64,000 nt of DNA from Paracoccaceae bacterium (GCA_012103375.1 WLWX01000001.1:3824492-3888491), one strand, 5' to 3'; numbered from the stretch's first letter, positions 1-11,615 are shown. The notes: generated by a model from the sequence alone, not told the origin. Numbers and translations are program-made.

Positions 1-197
1 ACCACCTCGGACACATCGCAACCCACCGCCGCCGCCACCTGCGCGCGCGCCTTTTCGACCACGGCTTTCGCAGCGCGCCCCTCGCCATGCACCGACGACG
101 GGTTGCCAACGACATCCATCGCCGCAACCATCGCCGCCTTCGCCTCAGCGCGCAGCGGCGCGGTGGCGTTCCAGTCAAGATACACCCGCTCAACCAT
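1..197 (-). CDS. Cysteine desulfurase (NifS/IscS-type), N-terminal part, cut by window edge
   Basis: Only the first 65 codons are inside the window; the gene reads leftward from an ATG at 197. The product would be a PLP-dependent class V aminotransferase-fold enzyme that removes sulfur from cysteine for Fe-S cluster assembly in the cytoplasm. The visible N-terminus has the family's opening block ([11 protein letters not shown]) and the [10 protein letters not shown] block. The PLP lysine and the active-site cysteine lie outside, so activity cannot be judged. It follows the Rrf2/IscR regulator at 315-770 on the same strand, the usual head of an isc/suf cluster in Rhodobacteraceae, which suggests control by that regulator. 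Confidence 0.85.
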   Translation of the reverse strand, partial: MVERVYLDWNATAPLRAEAKAAMVAAMDVVGNPSSVHGEGRAAKAVVEKARAQVAAAVGCDVSEV

Positions 198-226
198 GAC
201 GCAGCCCTGGCATCATCATTGACCCT

Positions 227-246
227 AAAATATCCCCGCCGGAGGC
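227..246 (-). repeat. Short intergenic repeat (GCCTCCGGCGGG-type), copy 1
   Basis: Read on the minus strand this is GCCTCCGGCGGGGATATTTT. Nearly the same string occurs at 8180-8198 on the plus strand, also between genes. The first twelve bases contain the inverted pair CCTCCGG/CCGGCGG. It lies between the IscR-like gene and the cysteine desulfurase, beside a second GC-rich hairpin (CGCGCC-GCA-GGCGCG near 282-296). Similar elements are, from memory, common between genes in Rhodobacteraceae; whether they end transcription or stabilise mRNA is not known from this sequence. Confidence 0.5.
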
Positions 247-314
247 ATTCGGCGCGCAGCGCCGCTCTTTTGAAAAGAAATCGCGCCGCAGGCGCGGCAC
301 TTTCACAAACCCGA

Positions 315-770
315 TCATCCCTCGTCCACCACTTCAAACAGGGTGGACACTGCCGGACAGGGCGACAGCTCATTCTCGATCACGTCCGATAACCGGGTCT
401 GGTGCAGGAACACATAGACATGCGCGCTCAACCCCTCCCACAGGCGGTTGGTCAGCGATTGCGCCTTGGTCCCCGACAAAGCACCCGACGCCCCCGCCCC
501 GGTATGCATGGCGCTGACAGTCTCATCCACGGCGGCAAGGACGTCGACCACCCGAATGGCATCCGGGGACTTCGCCAGCCTATACCCGCCGCCCGGCCCG
601 CGCACCGAATCCACCAGCCCGGCCCGGCGCAGCTTGACGAACAGCTGTTCCAGATACGGCAACGAGATATCCTGGCGCCTGGACAATTCTGTCAAAGACA
701 CCAGCTTGCCCGCCGTCGCCAGATCGGCCAACGCGACCATCGCATATCGCCCCTTGGTGCTTAGTTTCAT
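315..770 (-). CDS. iscR: Rrf2-family transcriptional regulator, IscR-like, lacking the three cluster cysteines
   Basis: A 151-residue DNA-binding regulator. The N-terminal winged helix (about residues 1-70: MKLSTKGRYAMVAL, then LPYLEQLFVKLRRAGLVDSVRGPGGGYRLA) is typical of Rrf2/IscR. Classical IscR binds a [2Fe-2S] cluster through three cysteines in the 90-105 region; here that stretch (MHTGAGASGALSGTKAQ) has none and the only cysteine is Cys138 near the C-terminus. Published work on Rhodobacter sphaeroides IscR describes the same lack of the three cysteines with repression of Fe-S genes retained. It lies directly upstream of a cysteine desulfurase and divergent from a hydrolase, with a perfect palindrome at 873-887 as likely operator. 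Confidence 0.88.
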   Translation of the reverse strand: MKLSTKGRYAMVALADLATAGKLVSLTELSRRQDISLPYLEQLFVKLRRAGLVDSVRGPGGGYRLAKSPDAIRVVDVLAAVDETVSAMHTGAGASGALSGTKAQSLTNRLWEGLSAHVYVFLHQTRLSDVIENELSPCPAVSTLFEVVDEG

Positions 771-872
771 GGCAACATCGCCCGATCAACGCCCCGCTTG
801 CGGTTGACGCGCAATGGCGCGCCGCTTAGGTCACTTGAAACGCCCGTTCCCCCAGCTATCGGACGGGTCAGA

Positions 873-887
873 TTAGAACGGTTCTAA
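873..887. promoter_or_regulatory. Perfect 15-bp palindrome, candidate IscR operator
   Basis: TTAGAACGGTTCTAA: arms TTAGAAC/GTTCTAA around a single G. It sits in the 176-bp divergent region between the IscR-like gene (start 770) and the hydrolase (start 947), about 100 bp before the regulator's start. A dimeric Rrf2 repressor acting on its own operon is the simplest reading; this assignment is inference from position and symmetry. It is not the SOS box, which has directly repeated rather than inverted half sites. Confidence 0.5.
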
Positions 888-946
888 AGTATCCGACAAT
901 TTCCGTCAACCATACGGTCGCCGGATACATCGTAAGGAAGTCACAT

Positions 947-1600
947 ATGCCCGAGGTCATTTTTCCCGGCCCCGAAGGTCGCCTGGAAGGGCGCTACCAC
1001 CCGCAAAAGGCCAAGGATGCGCCGATCGCGATCATCCTGCACCCGCACCCGCAGTTCGGTGGCACGATGAACAATCGCGTCGTCTATAACCTGCACTATG
1101 CGTTCCACAACATGGGCTTCACGGTCCTGCGGTTTAACTTCCGCGGTGTCGGGCGCAGTCAGGGCGAATACGATCAGGGCATCGGAGAGTTGTCAGACGC
1201 GGCAAGCGCACTCGACTACCTCCAGTCGATGAACCAGAACTCCAAGCATTGCTGGGTCGCCGGGTTCAGCTTCGGGGCCTGGATCGGCATGCAGCTTCTG
1301 ATGCGCCGGCCCGAGATTACCGGCTTCATCTCGGTCGCTCCGCCCGCCAACATGTACGACTTTACCTTCCTCGCCCCCTGCCCCAGCAGTGGCCTGATCA
1401 TCAACGGCACCGCAGATCGGGTGGCGCCGCCAAACGATACGCGCCTGCTGGTCGAGAAGTTGCACGAACAAAAGGGTATCACCATCACCCATTCGGAAAT
1501 CGAAGGTGCGGCCCATTTCTTCGAAGATCCGCATATGGACGACATGATTGGCCAGGTTGACGGCTACGTGCGCCGCCGCCTGACGGAAACCACACGGTAA
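947..1600 (+). CDS. Alpha/beta hydrolase (COG2945-like)
   Basis: A 217-residue cytoplasmic protein. It has the alpha/beta-hydrolase opening strand and oxyanion region (IILHPHPQFGGTMNN, residues ~29-43), the nucleophile elbow GFSFGAW (about residues 104-110, Ser as nucleophile), an acidic residue after strand 6 (NGTADRVAPP) and a late histidine (EGAAHFFED). Members of this family are esterase-like with no agreed substrate. The start is supported by AAGGAAG 6 bases before ATG. It is transcribed away from the IscR-like gene, so the same operator could affect it. Its 3' end overlaps the convergent membrane protein gene by 37 bases. Confidence 0.8.
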   Translation: MPEVIFPGPEGRLEGRYHPQKAKDAPIAIILHPHPQFGGTMNNRVVYNLHYAFHNMGFTVLRFNFRGVGRSQGEYDQGIGELSDAASALDYLQSMNQNSKHCWVAGFSFGAWIGMQLLMRRPEITGFISVAPPANMYDFTFLAPCPSSGLIINGTADRVAPPNDTRLLVEKLHEQKGITITHSEIEGAAHFFEDPHMDDMIGQVDGYVRRRLTETTR

Positions 1601-2943
1601 ACCACGCGATATAGCCAGTCCCGGACACGGGCTGGCCCGCACAGCGGTCCCAGCCACCAGACGGCGAGGATCGTGTAAATCGGCTCGATCGTGTATCGCA
1701 TCCGCTCCTGTTCGCTGCCGTTCATCAGATGGGTCACGGCAGTGAAATAGATCAGTACCAGCAACAGCGCTGACATCTCAGGTCGGTAGGGGCCCGATCG
1801 CACCGCACGCCAGCACAGCCTGAACAGACAGAAATACAACTGCAGGTTCAGCAAGCCGGATACCGGATACGTCCACTCGATCACCCGCCAGAGCGATGAA
1901 ATACGCTCCCACCCGCCGGGCTCATGGAAATACTGATGCGGCCGCAGCGAATGCGTGCGCAAGAAGCGTTGCAGGCGTTTCTTGATGTAACGCAGCGGAT
2001 CCGCCTGCGCCGCGGTCACGACATTGGGAAGGCATTGGCGCGACCTGTCCAAGACGATTGCAGAGTTCATGTTTGGCGCCCCGCCCGACTTGGTCGTCGC
2101 TGTCAGCACCGGATGGTCACCGGCAGTTAATGCTTCGGGCGCATCCGGATCGGTGGCCTTCAACTGCCTGATGATTGCACTGAACTGACATAGGAGCCGC
2201 ATATCCTCGGGCTCGATCCGAACAGTCTGCGCAAGGTTCAGCGGCAACCAGGTTGACGCCGAAGGCACCCCAAACACCACCGCGTTTTTCAGTGTCGGAA
2301 CCGCGGCAAGAATTGTCGCCATGACCGCCGCGCCAATCAATGCGCGCCGCTCCATCAGAATCATGCGGCCAAAGACGTATCCGGCGAGGGCAATGAACAC
2401 CGGATGAAACACCGCCCAAAGCCACGCCAGCGCCACCAGCGTACCAAAACCCTGCAACGCGCGATACCGATGCGGCACAAAAAGCGCATGCATGAAACAC
2501 AAAACCAGAAACGCACTGGGATGGGCATAGAATGCATAGGTCTCATAATACAGGACGCTGGGTGTGCAGCAGATCAGGAACGCCGACACAGCCGCCCACA
2601 GCTGGGAAAAACCCAGGCGGCGTAACATGGCGATCAAAAGCCCCGCCCCGATCAGCGTCAGAGCGATCCAGACACCATAAAGCACCAGCGTCACATGCGT
2701 CGCATCGGGCCCGACAATTGTGATGATAACGGCCAGCACGGCGTTGAACAGCGGTGCCTGCGAATGCAGATACCAAAGCGACCCCAGCGGATCAGCCGCC
2801 AACACCGCAAGATCAAGCGTCTGCCAATTCCTCTCAAGTACGTCGAACGCGGGGCGCAGACCAAGCAGCCACAACACCGCCCTGACCGCCAGAAGCGCGG
2901 CAGAAACACTCAACCAAGGCACAAGGCGTCCCAGTTTCGTCAC
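1564..2943 (-). CDS. Polytopic membrane protein, possible GT-C-fold glycosyltransferase
   Basis: A 459-residue protein with roughly ten hydrophobic segments (first at residues ~8-28). An acidic residue after the first segment (FDVLERNW, ~33-40) and the LWYLHSQAPLFNAVLAVI stretch are reminiscent of GT-C glycosyltransferases that use polyprenyl-phosphate sugars, but I do not recognise a specific family, so function remains open. A long extra-membrane segment lies around residues 230-330. The stop lies inside the convergent hydrolase gene (37-base overlap). Base composition matches the neighbours. Confidence 0.6.
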   Translation of the reverse strand: MTKLGRLVPWLSVSAALLAVRAVLWLLGLRPAFDVLERNWQTLDLAVLAADPLGSLWYLHSQAPLFNAVLAVIITIVGPDATHVTLVLYGVWIALTLIGAGLLIAMLRRLGFSQLWAAVSAFLICCTPSVLYYETYAFYAHPSAFLVLCFMHALFVPHRYRALQGFGTLVALAWLWAVFHPVFIALAGYVFGRMILMERRALIGAAVMATILAAVPTLKNAVVFGVPSASTWLPLNLAQTVRIEPEDMRLLCQFSAIIRQLKATDPDAPEALTAGDHPVLTATTKSGGAPNMNSAIVLDRSRQCLPNVVTAAQADPLRYIKKRLQRFLRTHSLRPHQYFHEPGGWERISSLWRVIEWTYPVSGLLNLQLYFCLFRLCWRAVRSGPYRPEMSALLLVLIYFTAVTHLMNGSEQERMRYTIEPIYTILAVWWLGPLCGPARVRDWLYRVVYRVVSVRRRRT

Positions 2944-3071
2944 CGCCCTTTGCCCCGAAATACCAATTGCTGTTCAATTTGCCGCGACCGACCCTGGGGC
3001 TGGACGCTTCGGCAGGGGCATCGTACTCAGGGCCAGGACCAAGCGCAATCAAAGGCCTGGACACAGCAGCC

Positions 3072-3320
3072 ATGGGCATCACTGAAGACATTGCCGACCA
3101 ATTGGCGAAAGAGGCGATCGCCGCCGCCGAAAAACTTGGCGATGACCAGCTTGTCGCAAATGTCGCCAAGGTGATCGGAGCCACCTCTGCCACCACCGAG
3201 GAGGCATTTCTGACGGCCGTGCGCATCCGCAGCGCCGAAACACGCGCCCGCGAATACCTGGCCGACCGCATCGCCGGAGAAGCCCCCGCAGTGCCGGAAT
3301 CTGCGCAGGAAGATCACTGA
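3072..3320 (+). CDS. Small conserved-looking protein of unknown function
   Basis: An 82-residue acidic, alanine-rich helical protein (MGITEDIADQLAKEAIAAAE...) upstream of icd on the same strand. The ATG at 3072 is chosen because sequence before it in the same frame (back to 2967) is low-complexity and runs into the start region of the divergent membrane gene. No cysteines, signal peptide or membrane segment are visible. I do not recognise the family. It could be a small cytoplasmic helical-bundle protein. Confidence 0.5.
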   Translation: MGITEDIADQLAKEAIAAAEKLGDDQLVANVAKVIGATSATTEEAFLTAVRIRSAETRAREYLADRIAGEAPAVPESAQEDH

Positions 3321-3413
3321 CCCGGGTCATTCCGCCGGACGCCGCGACACGTCTTCCCCCCACGGGGTCCATCCGCTAGACCGCGCCCATCTCTTGCAGC
3401 GTGAAGGTGTTCA

Positions 3414-4627
3414 ATGTCCAAGATCAAAGTCGAAAACCCCATCGTCGAACTCGACGGGGACGAGATGACGCGCATCATCTGGCAGTTCATCAAGGACAAG
3501 CTGATCCTGCCGTACCTTGACGTCGACCTGCTATATTATGACCTCGGGATGGAGGAACGCGACCGCACCGACGACCAGATCACCATCGACGCGGCGGAAA
3601 AAATCAAGGAGGTCGGCGTCGGCGTCAAATGCGCCACGATCACCCCGGATGAGGCCCGCGTCGAGGAGTTCGGCCTGAAAAAAATGTGGCGCAGTCCGAA
3701 CGGCACGATCCGCAACATCCTGGGCGGCGTGATCTTTCGCCAGCCGATCCTGTGTTCCAACGTCCCGCGTCTGGTCCCCGGCTGGACCAAACCCATCGTC
3801 GTGGGCCGCCACGCTTTCGGCGACCAATATAAGGCCACTGATTTCACCTTCCCCGGTGCCGGCAAGCTGAGCATGAAATTCACTGGCGCCGATGGCGAAG
3901 TGATCGAGCGTGAGGTCTATGACGCCAAGGAAGCAGGCGTTTTCATGGGGATGTATAACCTCGACGCCTCGATCTACGATTTTGCGCGCGCTTCGCTGAA
4001 CTACGGGCTGAACCTTGGCTGGCCGGTCTATCTGTCGACCAAGAATACGATCCTCAAAGCCTATGACGGGCGCTTCAAAGACATCTTTCAGGAAGTCTAT
4101 GACGCTGAATTCGCCGAGAAATTCGAAGAGGCGAAGATCTGGTACGAACACCGGTTGATCGACGACATGGTCGCCAGCTCGCTCAAATGGTCGGGCGGAT
4201 ATGTCTGGGCTTGCAAGAACTACGACGGCGACGTGCAGTCTGATACCGTCGCGCAGGGCTTCGGATCACTCGGCCTGATGGCAAGCCAGCTGATGACGCC
4301 CGACGGCAAGATCGTCGAGTCCGAGGCCGCCCACGGCACCGTCACCCGCCACTATCGCCAGCACCAGAAGGGAGAGGCGACATCAACAAACTCCATCGCC
4401 TCGATCTATGCCTGGACCGGCGGGCTGAAGCACCGCCCAAACTGGACGGTAACGCCAAGCTGAAGGAATTCGCGGAAACCCTGGAAAAGGTCGTGGTGGG
4501 CACCGTAGAAAGCGGCCAGATGACCAAAGATCTGGCGCTGCTGGTCGGGCCGGATCAAAGCTGGCTGACGACCGAAGGCTTTCTGGAGGCGATCGACGCG
4601 AACCTGAACAAGGCGCTTACAGGGTAA
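3414..4627 (+). pseudogene. icd: NADP-dependent isocitrate dehydrogenase, broken by a 1-base deletion
   Basis: Eukaryote-type NADP isocitrate dehydrogenase, the TCA-cycle enzyme that makes 2-oxoglutarate and NADPH. The opening ([20 protein letters not shown]), the substrate loop ([12 protein letters not shown]) and the C-terminal [14 protein letters not shown] block are clear. The frame ends early at 4463 after ...[14 protein letters not shown], while the true C-terminus ([20 protein letters not shown]...) continues one frame over to TAA at 4627. Adding one base near 4430 (CGCGCC becoming CGCCC) restores 404 codons, the normal family length. Loss of about 65 residues should inactivate the enzyme. 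A sequencing error is the main alternative. An internal change also gives AWTGGL where the family has AWTRGL. Confidence 0.85.
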
Positions 4628-4656
4628 ATCGACGCGATAACGACATCAGGCGACTC

Positions 4657-5451
4657 TCAGGCCGCTGCGCGGCATCGCGCTGCGGGCGCAAACGGTGCCG
4701 CCGCGACCGTGTCCCCATCGAACCGACAAATCGTGCCGGGGGGCACGGCGGTCCAGTCATCCGCAGCCTCATATGGCTCTGATACAACTGACCATCCGCG
4801 CGCCCGCTCGCAATAGCGGTAATAGAGCGACGGCGCCCATTGATCCGACGCATAGCGCACCGCATAAAGGCATTCGCCATCCGACACGGCGGCCGATAGC
4901 CGCATGTGCGGGCCGGTTCCATAGGCGCGCGACATCGCCTCCAAGTCACCCACCGCGCAGGACAGCGCCGCGACAGGGTCACGGTCCAGCCCATGGCCCA
5001 GTGCGGTCAGGAACAGAACCTCACTATCACTCGCGCCTTTGCGGTGGCCATAATACGCATCCGGGATCGACATATCGGCGCGCTTGCGAAACGCTTCGAA
5101 CCCGCCAATCTGACCGTTGTGCATGAAACTCCACCGGCCAACCGTGAACGGATGACAGTTGTTGCGGCTGGTCGCGGACCCGGTCGAGGCCCGCACATGC
5201 GCCAGAAACAAGGGCGAGCGAACCTGCCCAGCAATCGCCCGCAAGTTCGGATCGGACCAGGCCGGATAGGTATCGCGGTACAACCCAGGCTCGGCCCGGT
5301 GATCGTACCATGCTACGCCGAAGCCATCCGCGTTGATCGTCGATTTGCAATGCTCGGCGTGGTGGCTTTGCTCGATCAGCGAATGCTCGGGATCGCTGAT
5401 GATCGTCTCAAGAAAGACCGGCGCGCCAATCCACGCCGCCCAGCGGCACAT
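4657..5451 (-). CDS. Class II glutamine amidotransferase
   Basis: A 264-residue N-terminal-nucleophile amidohydrolase (GATase_4/YafJ-EgtC type). After removal of Met1, Cys2 (MCRWAAW) becomes the nucleophile that releases ammonia from glutamine. Family motifs follow: NADGFGVAWY (~41-50), HVRASTGS (~85-92), NCHPF and HNGQIGGF (~97-117), and GASDSEVLF (~137-145). No synthetase domain is fused, so the acceptor is unknown; some relatives act in ergothioneine-type pathways, but no partner is adjacent. The start overlaps the stop of the upstream DUF6356 gene by one base (TAATG), so the two are probably translated together. Confidence 0.85.
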   Translation of the reverse strand: MCRWAAWIGAPVFLETIISDPEHSLIEQSHHAEHCKSTINADGFGVAWYDHRAEPGLYRDTYPAWSDPNLRAIAGQVRSPLFLAHVRASTGSATSRNNCHPFTVGRWSFMHNGQIGGFEAFRKRADMSIPDAYYGHRKGASDSEVLFLTALGHGLDRDPVAALSCAVGDLEAMSRAYGTGPHMRLSAAVSDGECLYAVRYASDQWAPSLYYRYCERARGWSVVSEPYEAADDWTAVPPGTICRFDGDTVAAAPFAPAARCRAAA

Positions 5452-5657
5452 TATTGACCCCGGTTGTGCGTCTTGGCGTACATCTCGGCGATCATGCCGC
5501 TGGCGGTTTTTTCAAACAGACACGGGATCACCGCATGAACCGCCGCAGCACCCGCCGCGCCTAACAGTTTCAGGCTGAACCCACCGGCGAAACGCGCGTG
5601 TTCCAGATAGGTCTCATCCACGTTGCGCGGATGGTTGAGGAATACTTTGGCAATCAT
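5451..5657 (-). CDS. DUF6356 family small membrane protein
   Basis: A 68-residue protein: N-terminal block FLNHPRNVDETYLEHARFAGGFSLKL, then a hydrophobic stretch (LLGAAGAAAVHAVIPCLF) and a short polar tail. This fits the DUF6356 family of small, probably single-pass inner-membrane proteins with no known function. It is upstream of the glutamine amidotransferase with a one-base overlap, and divergent from the Lrp-type regulator at 5776, which may control this pair. Confidence 0.7.
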   Translation of the reverse strand: MIAKVFLNHPRNVDETYLEHARFAGGFSLKLLGAAGAAAVHAVIPCLFEKTASGMIAEMYAKTHNRGQ

Positions 5658-5775
5658 GAAGGGCGCTCCTGCTCTGCTGAGTTCGTCCTGAATACAAGGT
5701 CCGGGGCGAGAAATGCTCCCAAAATCAGGGCAATATCAGTTGCTTTTGGGAGGATTTCCACCAATATGTTATTTT

Positions 5776-6234
5776 ATGAAGACGCTTGATGAAATCGACC
5801 GCCGGATTCTGACCGCCCTGCAACGTGACGCGACGCCCGCGCTCGACGCGCTGGGCCAGGTGATCGGCCTGTCGCGCAACGCCCTCTGGCGGCGTATCCG
5901 CGCGTTGGAAGACAGCGGCGTGATCCGGGCCCGTGTTGCGCTGGTCGATCCCGAAGCGCTGGATCTGAACCTGACGGTATTCATCCAGGTCCGCACCAGC
6001 GCCCATGATGCCGACTGGCTGGCCAAATTCGCCCGCGCCACAAACGCGATGCCGGAAATCCTGGGTGCATACCGCATGACCGGAGAGCTGGATTACCTGA
6101 TCCGCGCCCGCGTGCGCGATGTCGCCGACTATGACCGCCTGTACCAGCGGCTGATCCAACAGGTCGATCTGGCCGATGTTTCCGCCAGCTTCGTCATGGA
6201 AGAGCTGAAAGAAACCACTGCCCTGCCTGTCTGA
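5776..6234 (+). CDS. Lrp/AsnC family transcriptional regulator
   Basis: A 152-residue feast/famine regulator. The N-terminal helix-turn-helix is clear (LDEIDRRILTALQRDATPALDALGQVIGLSRNALWRRIRALEDSGVI, about residues 3-49), followed by the ligand-binding alpha/beta (RAM) domain ending in FVMEELKETTALPV. The ATG at 5776 is preferred over one 63 bases upstream because the extra N-terminal residues are not family-like. It is transcribed away from the DUF6356/amidotransferase pair and reads toward typA. The effector, probably an amino acid, cannot be inferred. Confidence 0.87.
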   Translation: MKTLDEIDRRILTALQRDATPALDALGQVIGLSRNALWRRIRALEDSGVIRARVALVDPEALDLNLTVFIQVRTSAHDADWLAKFARATNAMPEILGAYRMTGELDYLIRARVRDVADYDRLYQRLIQQVDLADVSASFVMEELKETTALPV

Positions 6235-6303
6235 CCACAAAACCGCTGGCCTTTGGGTCTGGCCCGCGTTAAGCGCGCGCCAAGCCCACAAGGAACGGAC
6301 GTC

Positions 6304-8124
6304 ATGGACCTTCGCAACATCGCGATTATTGCTCACGTTGACCACGGAAAAACCACGCTGGTGGACGCCATGCTGGCGCAATCCGGCGCGATCCGCGAAG
6401 GACAGGCCGTGGCCGAACGGGCAATGGACAGCAACGATCTGGAACGCGAACGCGGCATCACGATCCTGGCCAAGGCCACCTCGGTCGAATGGAACGGCAC
6501 CCGCATCAACATCGTCGACACCCCCGGCCACGCCGATTTCGGGGGCGAGGTTGAACGCATCCTGTCGATGGTCGACGGGGTGGTCCTGCTGGTCGATGCC
6601 GCCGAAGGGCCGATGCCGCAGACCAAATTCGTCACCTCCAAAGCGCTGGCACTTGGGCTGCGCCCCATCGTTGTGCTGAACAAGGTCGACAAGCCCGACG
6701 GAGAACCCGACCGAGCGCTGGACGAAGTCTTTGATCTGTTCGTCGCCCTTGGCGCCGATAACGACCAGTTGGATTTCCCGGTCCTCTATGCCTCGGGCCG
6801 GTCCGGCTGGGCGGATGATGAATTGGACGGCCCGCGCAAGGATCTTTCAGCGCTGTTCAAAGTGGTCCTGGACCACGTTCCCGCGCCTGCGCAGATCGCA
6901 CAGTCGGGCGAACCCTTCCGCATGCTTGCCACCACGCTGGGCGCCGACCCTTTCATCGGCCGCATCCTGACAGGGCGCGTCGAAAGCGGGCGATTGAAGA
7001 CCGGCGAAACGCTGAAGGCCCTGACCCGTGACGGCGACTTGATCGAGAAATTCCGCGTCACCAAAATCCAGGCCTTCCGGGGCCTCGGCCACCAGTCGAT
7101 TGACGTTGCCGAGGCGAGCGACATCGTCACCATCGCGGGCATGTCGAAGGCAACCGTGGCCGATACGCTGTGTGATGTGGCGCTCGACACGCCCCTGCCC
7201 GCGCAGCCCATCGACCCGCCCACCATCAGCGTTCAATTCGGCATCAACGACAGCCCGCTGGCAGGCCGCGACGGCAAAAAAGTCCAGTCCCGCGTCATCC
7301 GCGAACGCCTACTGCGCGAAGCCGAGGTTAACGTCGCCATCAAGGTCACCGACACGCCAGGCGGTGAGGCCTTCGAGGTTGCCGGGCGCGGCGAATTGCA
7401 GATGGGCGTGCTGATCGAAAACATGCGCCGCGAGGGGTTCGAGCTGTCAATCTCGCGCCCGCAGGTGCTGATCCGCGAAGTTGACGGCCAGCGGCTTGAG
7501 CCGATCGAAGAGGTCACCATCGACGTTGACGACAATTTTTCCGGTGCGGTCATTGAAAAGCTAACCGGCCCGCGTCGCGGTGAACTGGCTGAAATGCGCC
7601 CAGCCGGGGCTGGCAAAACCCGCATCGTGGCACAAATCCCGTCACGCGGGCTGATCGGCTACCACGGCGAGTTTATGACCGACACGCGCGGAACCGGCGT
7701 GCTGAACCGCGTTTTTCACGACTGGCAACCCTGGCGCGGCCCGATCCCTGGTCGGCGCGCGGGTGTGTTGATTTCGATGGAGGCCGGCCAGTCGGTCGCC
7801 TTTGCGCTGTTCAATCTGGAAGACCGGGGCCGGATGTTCATCGGTGCGCAGGAAGACGTTTATGGCGGCATGATCATTGGCGAGCATTCCCGCGAAAACG
7901 ACCTGGAAGTGAACCCGCTGAAGGGCAAGAAGCTGACCAACGTGCGCGCCTCGGGCACGGATGAGGCGGTGCGCCTGACCACCCCGATCACACTGTCGCT
8001 GGAACAGGCCATCGCCTATATCGACGATGATGAACTGGTCGAGGTCACCCCGAAAGCCGTGCGGATGCGCAAACGCTTCCTCGACCCGCACGAGCGCAAA
8101 CGCCAGGCCCGTGCTGCAAGTTAA
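6304..8124 (+). CDS. typA: Translational GTPase TypA/BipA
   Basis: A 606-residue ribosome-associated GTPase of the EF-G superfamily, involved in 50S assembly and stress or cold adaptation. The G motifs are intact: AHVDHGKTT (P-loop, ~9-17), [17 protein letters not shown] (G3, ~72-83), [12 protein letters not shown] (G4) and the SGRSGW region (G5). The C-terminal BipA-specific part ([29 protein letters not shown]) is present. ATG at 6304 is chosen over an upstream start at 6253 because the family begins [16 protein letters not shown] and AAGGAA precedes it. Confidence 0.96.
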   Translation: MDLRNIAIIAHVDHGKTTLVDAMLAQSGAIREGQAVAERAMDSNDLERERGITILAKATSVEWNGTRINIVDTPGHADFGGEVERILSMVDGVVLLVDAAEGPMPQTKFVTSKALALGLRPIVVLNKVDKPDGEPDRALDEVFDLFVALGADNDQLDFPVLYASGRSGWADDELDGPRKDLSALFKVVLDHVPAPAQIAQSGEPFRMLATTLGADPFIGRILTGRVESGRLKTGETLKALTRDGDLIEKFRVTKIQAFRGLGHQSIDVAEASDIVTIAGMSKATVADTLCDVALDTPLPAQPIDPPTISVQFGINDSPLAGRDGKKVQSRVIRERLLREAEVNVAIKVTDTPGGEAFEVAGRGELQMGVLIENMRREGFELSISRPQVLIREVDGQRLEPIEEVTIDVDDNFSGAVIEKLTGPRRGELAEMRPAGAGKTRIVAQIPSRGLIGYHGEFMTDTRGTGVLNRVFHDWQPWRGPIPGRRAGVLISMEAGQSVAFALFNLEDRGRMFIGAQEDVYGGMIIGEHSRENDLEVNPLKGKKLTNVRASGTDEAVRLTTPITLSLEQAIAYIDDDELVEVTPKAVRMRKRFLDPHERKRQARAAS

Positions 8125-8128
8125 GTAG

Positions 8129-8144
8129 TGCCGCTGACGCGGCA
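8129..8144 (+). terminator. Weak hairpin just after typA
   Basis: TGCCGC-TGAC-GCGGCA, a 6-bp perfect stem starting 5 bases after the typA stop, followed by a modest GGGTTT tract. Position and shape fit a weak intrinsic terminator; the T-tract is poor, so confidence is low. Confidence 0.3.
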
Positions 8145-8179
8145 AGTCTGGGTTTAAGGGGGCTCGCTTCGCTCGCCAT

Positions 8180-8198
8180 GCCTCCGGCGGGAGTATTT
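8180..8198 (+). repeat. Short intergenic repeat (GCCTCCGGCGGG-type), copy 2
   Basis: GCCTCCGGCGGGAGTATTT on the plus strand, matching the minus-strand element at 227-246 apart from two adjacent bases. It lies between the convergent typA and DUF1330 genes. It is preceded by a GC-rich inverted stretch (GCTCGCTTCGCTCGC). Confidence 0.5.
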
Positions 8199-8244
8199 GG
8201 GGCGAAAAGACATGGGCGCGTGGCGCATTTCAACGAGCGCCGCG

Positions 8245-8525
8245 TCAGCCTTCTTCCACCACCACCAGATCGCGCACGGAAGAGGCTTTGGCGTGGCCAA
8301 CCGCCTTCTGGTATTTCGCCGAATTGTAACACTCGACGGCGGCTTCAAGCGATGGGAACCGCGCCACGACGTTGCGCGCACGGTCATTGCCTTCCAGTTG
8401 AACATAACGCCCGCCACGCGCCAGAAACACGCCACCGTGTTCGGCAATCGCTTCGGTCGCGATGGCGGCGTATTTGGCATAGGTGTCGGGGTCGCTGACC
8501 TCGACGTTGGCGATCCACAGGGCCG

Positions 8526-8529
<4 letters not shown>
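8245..8529 (-). CDS. DUF1330 domain-containing protein
   Basis: A 94-residue protein of the dimeric alpha-beta barrel fold ([40 protein letters not shown]...). The pattern of a DPDTYAKY opening, a central GG..L.RGG strand and a [16 protein letters not shown] helix is characteristic of DUF1330. Function is unknown; the fold is shared with small monooxygenases and stress-response proteins. Its start overlaps the alaS stop by four bases (ATGA), so it is translationally coupled as the second gene of alaS. Confidence 0.85.
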
Positions 8530-11177
<2,648 letters not shown>

Positions 11178-11615
11178 CTTGGGTCCGGTCCGGATTTCTG
11201 GGTGTTCCGCGCCGGTTTAGCCTTGCACCGTTTGGCTGTCCACTGGGCACTCCGGTGCGTTTGCTATCGAGGTTACCAGCTTACCGATCCATTGGCGGCA
11301 TGCCCCACCGAGCAGACCGAAAATTTGCAGTCGCACCGGGCCGCGGCCACTTGCGACCAGCAAGGGATACGTTCACCTAACCACCCGGTTCCGCAGAACT
11401 GCAAGTTGTTCGCCCGACTTAGCGCGCCCCGATCTGCCAACGCTCGATTGCATTGCGCAGCCGCGATCAGCTGCCCATTTTCAGGCGTGGGGCCGGATGT
11501 ATGTGACAAGCCTCCACACGAAAATGGCCGACCTTTCGGTCGACCATTCCCAGATATTCTCTGCCACAAACCAAATGACGCGGGCCCTTTGCCGGAGTTG
11601 GCCATCTCCGACCGG
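11178..11615. other. 438-bp intergenic stretch between recA and alaS
   Basis: No convincing gene on either strand: the open frames here have atypical proline/arginine-rich products and one overlaps recA. It must hold the alaS promoter (right-to-left reading from about 11178 upward), though no clear -35/-10 pair stands out. It also holds a terminator-like hairpin for recA at 11523-11548. Read on the minus strand, the middle part resembles dispersed intergenic sequence I associate with Rhodobacteraceae, but this cannot be confirmed from the window. Confidence 0.4.
11523..11548 (-). terminator. Intrinsic terminator downstream of recA
   Basis: On the recA strand the sequence folds as an 11-bp stem (AATGGTCGACC with GGTCGGCCATT, one U-G pair) closed by a GAAA tetraloop and followed by a short T tract (TTTTCG). 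It starts 68 bases after the recA stop. Stem, stable GNRA loop and T tract together make this one of the better terminators in the window. Confidence 0.6.
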
